A stretch of DNA of 64,000 nucleotides from Streptomyces adelaidensis (GTDB taxonomy: Bacteria > Actinomycetota > Actinomycetes > Streptomycetales > Streptomycetaceae). Made by a program: the position numbers and the translations under genes. Where the stretch lies: positions 1 to 64,000 of the forward strand of contig NZ_JAEMUX010000024.1 in assembly GCF_016598475.1 (NCBI RefSeq), in the 5' to 3' direction. Below the pieces are notes generated by a model. The model had not been told where the DNA came from, ran no database searches, and was given only the letters and a program-made list of their open reading frames with translations. Positions 61,395 to 64,000 of the stretch are shown piece by piece; the first letter of the stretch is position 1, and each line of letters begins with the position of its first letter.

Positions 61395-62623
61395 CGGGCG
61401 TCCTCGGACTTCTTGGTCAGGTCGGCGGCGGGCGCGGCGGACGGCTGCGCGGGGGCCTGGGGCGCGGCCTGGGCGTACGGGTTCGGCTGCGGCTGACCGG
61501 GCGCCGGGGCGCCGGGCGCCGGAGCCCCGTACGGGCCGGCGGGCGGCTGGCCCTGCGGCATCGGCTGACCCTGCGGGGGCGCGTACGGCGGGCCGCCGTG
61601 CTGCGGCGCGGGCGGGGCGTACCAGCCCGCCTGGCCCTGTCCCGGCACCGGCATCGGCGGCTGCGCGCCGGGCGGCAGGGGCTGCTGGAGACCGGCCTTC
61701 GGGTCGATCGTCGAGCGGTAGTCGACGGCACCCTGCGTCATCCGCATGTACGCCTCCTCCAGCGAGGCCTGGTGCGGCGACAGCTCCCACAGCCGTACGT
61801 CGGAGTCGTGCGCGAGGTCGCTGATGCGGGGGAGCGGCAGACCGGTGACGCGCAGCGCGCCGTCCTGCTCGGGCAGCACCTGGCCGCCCGCCTCGGTCAG
61901 CGAGGCCGTCAGCTTCTCGCGCTGCTGAGGCTCGGTGTCCGGCGTCCGCACCCGCGCGAAGTCCGCGGAGTTCGCCGAGATGAAGTCCTTCACGCTCATG
62001 TCGGAGAGCAGCTGTCCGCGCCCGATCACGATCAGGTGGTCGGCGGTCAGCGCCATCTCGCTCATCAGGTGCGAGGAGACGAAGACCGTGCGGCCCTCGG
62101 CGGCGAGCGCCTTCATCAGGTTGCGGACCCAGAGGATGCCCTCGGGGTCGAGGCCGTTGACCGGCTCGTCGAAGAGCAGCACCTGCGGGTCGCCGAGCAG
62201 GGCGGCGGCGATACCGAGCCGCTGGCCCATGCCGAGCGAGAAGCCCTTGGAGCGCTTCTTCGCCACGTCCTGGAGGCCCACCACGCCCAGCACCTCGTCG
62301 ACCCGGCGGGCCGGGATGCCGGAGAGCTGCGCCAGGGACAGCAGGTGGCTGCGGGCGTGCCGGCCGCCGTGCACCGCCTTGGCGTCGAGGAGGGCACCGA
62401 CCTGCCGGGCCGCGTTCGGCAGTTTCCGGTACGGGTAGCCGCCGATCGTCACCTGCCCGGAGCTGGGATTGTCCAGGCCGAGGATCATGCGCATCGTCGT
62501 CGACTTGCCCGAGCCGTTGGGCCCGAGGAAGCCGGTGACGGCCCCCGGCCGCACCTGGAAGGAAAGGTTGTATACGGCCGTCTTGGCGCCATAGCGCTTC
62601 GTCAGGCCGACTGCCTCGATCAT
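61391..62623 (-). CDS. ABC transporter ATPase with long disordered tail, pair 1
   Basis: 410 residues from ATG 62623 (GTG 62632 possible; neither has a strong ribosome site). Walker A GFLGPNGSGKSTTMRMI, a Q-loop without Gln (GALLDAKAVHGGRHARS, as in bacitracin/BcrA-type ATPases), signature-like FSLGMGQRLGIAAAL, Walker B VLLFDEPVNGLDPEG and H-loop VSSHLMSEM. The last 100 residues are Pro/Gln/Gly/Ala-rich. It is paired with the overlapping permease. Confidence 0.92.
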   Translation of the reverse strand: MIEAVGLTKRYGAKTAVYNLSFQVRPGAVTGFLGPNGSGKSTTMRMILGLDNPSSGQVTIGGYPYRKLPNAARQVGALLDAKAVHGGRHARSHLLSLAQLSGIPARRVDEVLGVVGLQDVAKKRSKGFSLGMGQRLGIAAALLGDPQVLLFDEPVNGLDPEGILWVRNLMKALAAEGRTVFVSSHLMSEMALTADHLIVIGRGQLLSDMSVKDFISANSADFARVRTPDTEPQQREKLTASLTEAGGQVLPEQDGALRVTGLPLPRISDLAHDSDVRLWELSPHQASLEEAYMRMTQGAVDYRSTIDPKAGLQQPLPPGAQPPMPVPGQGQAGWYAPPAPQHGGPPYAPPQGQPMPQGQPPAGPYGAPAPGAPAPGQPQPNPYAQAAPQAPAQPSAAPAADLTKKSEDAR

Positions 62624-62793
62624 GCTCCGCACCCATCGAACGGTTCAGGACGTCTCAGGACGTCGGGGCACCCGCCCCCGTTAAGGATTAGGAGCTTATC
62701 CGGGCATTGACGGTTCCGGCCAAGGAGAAGTAAAACCACGCAGGTCACAGGAGAGTCGCTTGGCATGTACGTATCGCCTGGTCAGTCCCCTGA

Positions 62794-63564
62794 TCACGCG
62801 TCACGTTTTTTCAGCAGCAGATAGCCGCCGGCCAGCGCCGCGACCGTCCACAGTGCCATGATCCCGAGGCCGCCCCACGGCCCGTACGGCGTGTCGTCGT
62901 CGACCGGGGTGACCACCTGCATGATCTTGCTGCCGGCCTGGTCGGGCAGATACCGGCCGATCTTCTCGGTGGCGCCGACGTTGCCCAGGATGTTGGAGAT
63001 CAGGAAGAAGAACGGCATCAGGATGCCGAGCGACAGCATCGGACTGCGCAGCATCGCCGCGACGCCCATCGAGAACACGGCGATGAGGGTCATGTAGAGC
63101 CCGCCGCCGAAGACCGCGCGCAGGACGCCCGGATCGCCGAGCTCGGCCCGGTGCTCGCCGAGCATCGCCTGTCCCAGGAAGAACGTCACGAAGCTCGTCG
63201 CGAGCCCCACCACGAAGGCGAGCCCGGTGGCCACCGCGATCTTGCTGAAGAGGAAGGTGCCCCGCTGCGGCACGGCGGCCAGCGAGGTGCGGATCATGCC
63301 GGTGCTGTACTCGTTCGACACCACCAGCACGCCGAACACGATCATCGCCAGCTGCCCGAGGGTCATTCCCGCGAAGCTGATGAAGGTCGGGTCGAAGGAC
63401 AGCTTGTCCTCGGCGCCGAGGTTGTCGAACTCGTGCTTCGACAACAGCGAGATCAGCACGCCGAGGGCGATCGTGACGACCACGGCCAGCGACAGCGTCC
63501 ACACCGTGGACGCCACCGACCGGATCTTGGTCCACTCCGACCGGACGACCTGGGTGGCGGCCAT
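62794..63564 (-). CDS. ABC-2 type permease, pair 2
   Basis: 256 residues from ATG 63564. It begins VVRSEWTKIRSVASTVWTLS and has SNEYSTGMIRTSLAAVPQRG, the same landmarks as pair 1. Six helices. There is no Pro-rich leader. It starts 3 bp after the ATPase stop. Confidence 0.92.
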   Translation of the reverse strand: MAATQVVRSEWTKIRSVASTVWTLSLAVVVTIALGVLISLLSKHEFDNLGAEDKLSFDPTFISFAGMTLGQLAMIVFGVLVVSNEYSTGMIRTSLAAVPQRGTFLFSKIAVATGLAFVVGLATSFVTFFLGQAMLGEHRAELGDPGVLRAVFGGGLYMTLIAVFSMGVAAMLRSPMLSLGILMPFFFLISNILGNVGATEKIGRYLPDQAGSKIMQVVTPVDDDTPYGPWGGLGIMALWTVAALAGGYLLLKKRDA

Positions 63565-63566
63565 GC

Positions 63567-64000
63567 TCAGCCCTCCCGCTTCCAGTCGCCGCCCCAGTCC
63601 TGTACGGGGGCGCCCGGCGGGGCGGTGTCGTGCGCGTGGTACTCCACCGACTCGGCTGTCAGCCGCATGAACGCCTCCTCCAGCGAGGCCTGCTGGGGGC
63701 TCAGCTCGTGCAGCACGATCTGATGCCGCGCCGCCAGCTCCCCGATGTGCTCCGGCTTGCCCCCGTCCACCTCCAGCGTCCCGCCGCCCGTCTCCACGGC
63801 CACCACCCCGGCCCCGCGCAGCACATCGAGCAGCCGCTCCCGCTGCGGCGTACGGATCCGTACGTACGACCGCGAGTTCTGCTGGATGAAGTCCGCCATC
63901 GAGGTGTCGGCGAGCAGCCGCCCCTGTCCGATCACGACCAGGTGGTCGGCGGTCAGCGCCATCTCGCTCATCAGGTGCGACGACACGAACACGGTCCGCC
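63567..64000 (-). CDS. ABC transporter ATPase, pair 2 (5' part beyond window)
   Basis: The C-terminal 143 residues are visible, from VFVSSHLMSEMALTADHLVV to DWGGDWKREG. The H-loop and the regulatory C-terminal domain (QQASLEEAFMRLTAESVEYH) closely match pair 1, but the Pro/Gln-rich tail is replaced by a short end. The Walker motifs lie beyond the right edge. Confidence 0.9.
   Translation of the reverse strand, partial: RTVFVSSHLMSEMALTADHLVVIGQGRLLADTSMADFIQQNSRSYVRIRTPQRERLLDVLRGAGVVAVETGGGTLEVDGGKPEHIGELAARHQIVLHELSPQQASLEEAFMRLTAESVEYHAHDTAPPGAPVQDWGGDWKREG

Overview
The window is high-GC actinobacterial DNA, almost certainly a Streptomyces chromosome. Evidence: codon use with G/C third positions, frequent GTG/TTG starts, an actinobacterial-type Rho with a long R/G/Q-rich insertion, NucS, a chitinase under paired 12-bp direct repeats, and a gene order from about 16.8 kb rightward that I recall as matching the S. 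coelicolor SCO5351-SCO5395 neighbourhood (lysA-hom-thrC-thrB-rho-rpmE-prfA-prmC-sua5-glyA-rfe-atp operon-chitinase-nucS).

Left flank (1-3553): an accessory, decaying region. A leftward flavin hydroxylase of the MhpA type diverges from a tetR gene that overlaps a 2-hydroxypentadienoate-hydratase (mhpD) reading frame. That frame is cut after about 90 codons, where it is joined to the head of a His-rich, copper-ATPase-like gene that still carries a CsoR-like operator. Next comes a methyltransferase remnant whose C-terminal part is inverted.

Island zone (3554-16636): an intact tRNA-Arg(CCG) gene (16564-16636, minus strand) and two partial copies of its 3' half (3554-3602 and 10031-10072) divide 13 kb into two tandem islands of about 6.5 kb each. 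The right island (10073-16604) has a tyrosine integrase, an Xis-like protein, an HNH endonuclease, two unrecognised operon proteins, a GntR regulator with matched operators, a GNAT acetyltransferase, and 1.2 kb of gene-free DNA full of iterons and inverted repeats. I see no tra or rep gene. The left island (3603-10030) has no integrase. It carries an HsdM-like methylase and an HsdS-like subunit, the N-terminal stump of a NERD-domain (PglW/BREX-2- or MADS-like) kinase, a small membrane protein and an AAA-DUF234 ATPase. Each island has its own pair of 18-bp, period-11 direct repeats near its two ends, which I read as integrase arm sites.

Core region (16.8-36.3 kb): response regulator; nrtL-lysA-hom-thrC-thrB (aspartate-family amino acids); rho; a secreted trypsin-like protease; an LCP enzyme; rpmE behind a SigR-type promoter; prfA-prmC-sua5-phosphatase-like-glyA-rfe (translation termination, tRNA t6A, one-carbon metabolism, cell-wall glycan priming). 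36.8-44.6 kb: the complete F1Fo ATP synthase operon atpIBEFHAGDC.

Right part (44.7-64.0 kb): DUF2550 protein; three-domain chitinase; two-component system; membrane protein; PduO cobalamin adenosyltransferase; ABC exporter divergent from its TetR; 3-hydroxybutyryl-CoA dehydrogenase; STAS antagonist; large NTPase-like membrane protein; nucS; a small conserved protein; LLM flavin oxidoreductase; a Cys/His-motif protein; and two tandem paralogous ABC-2 ATPase/permease pairs, the last cut by the right edge.
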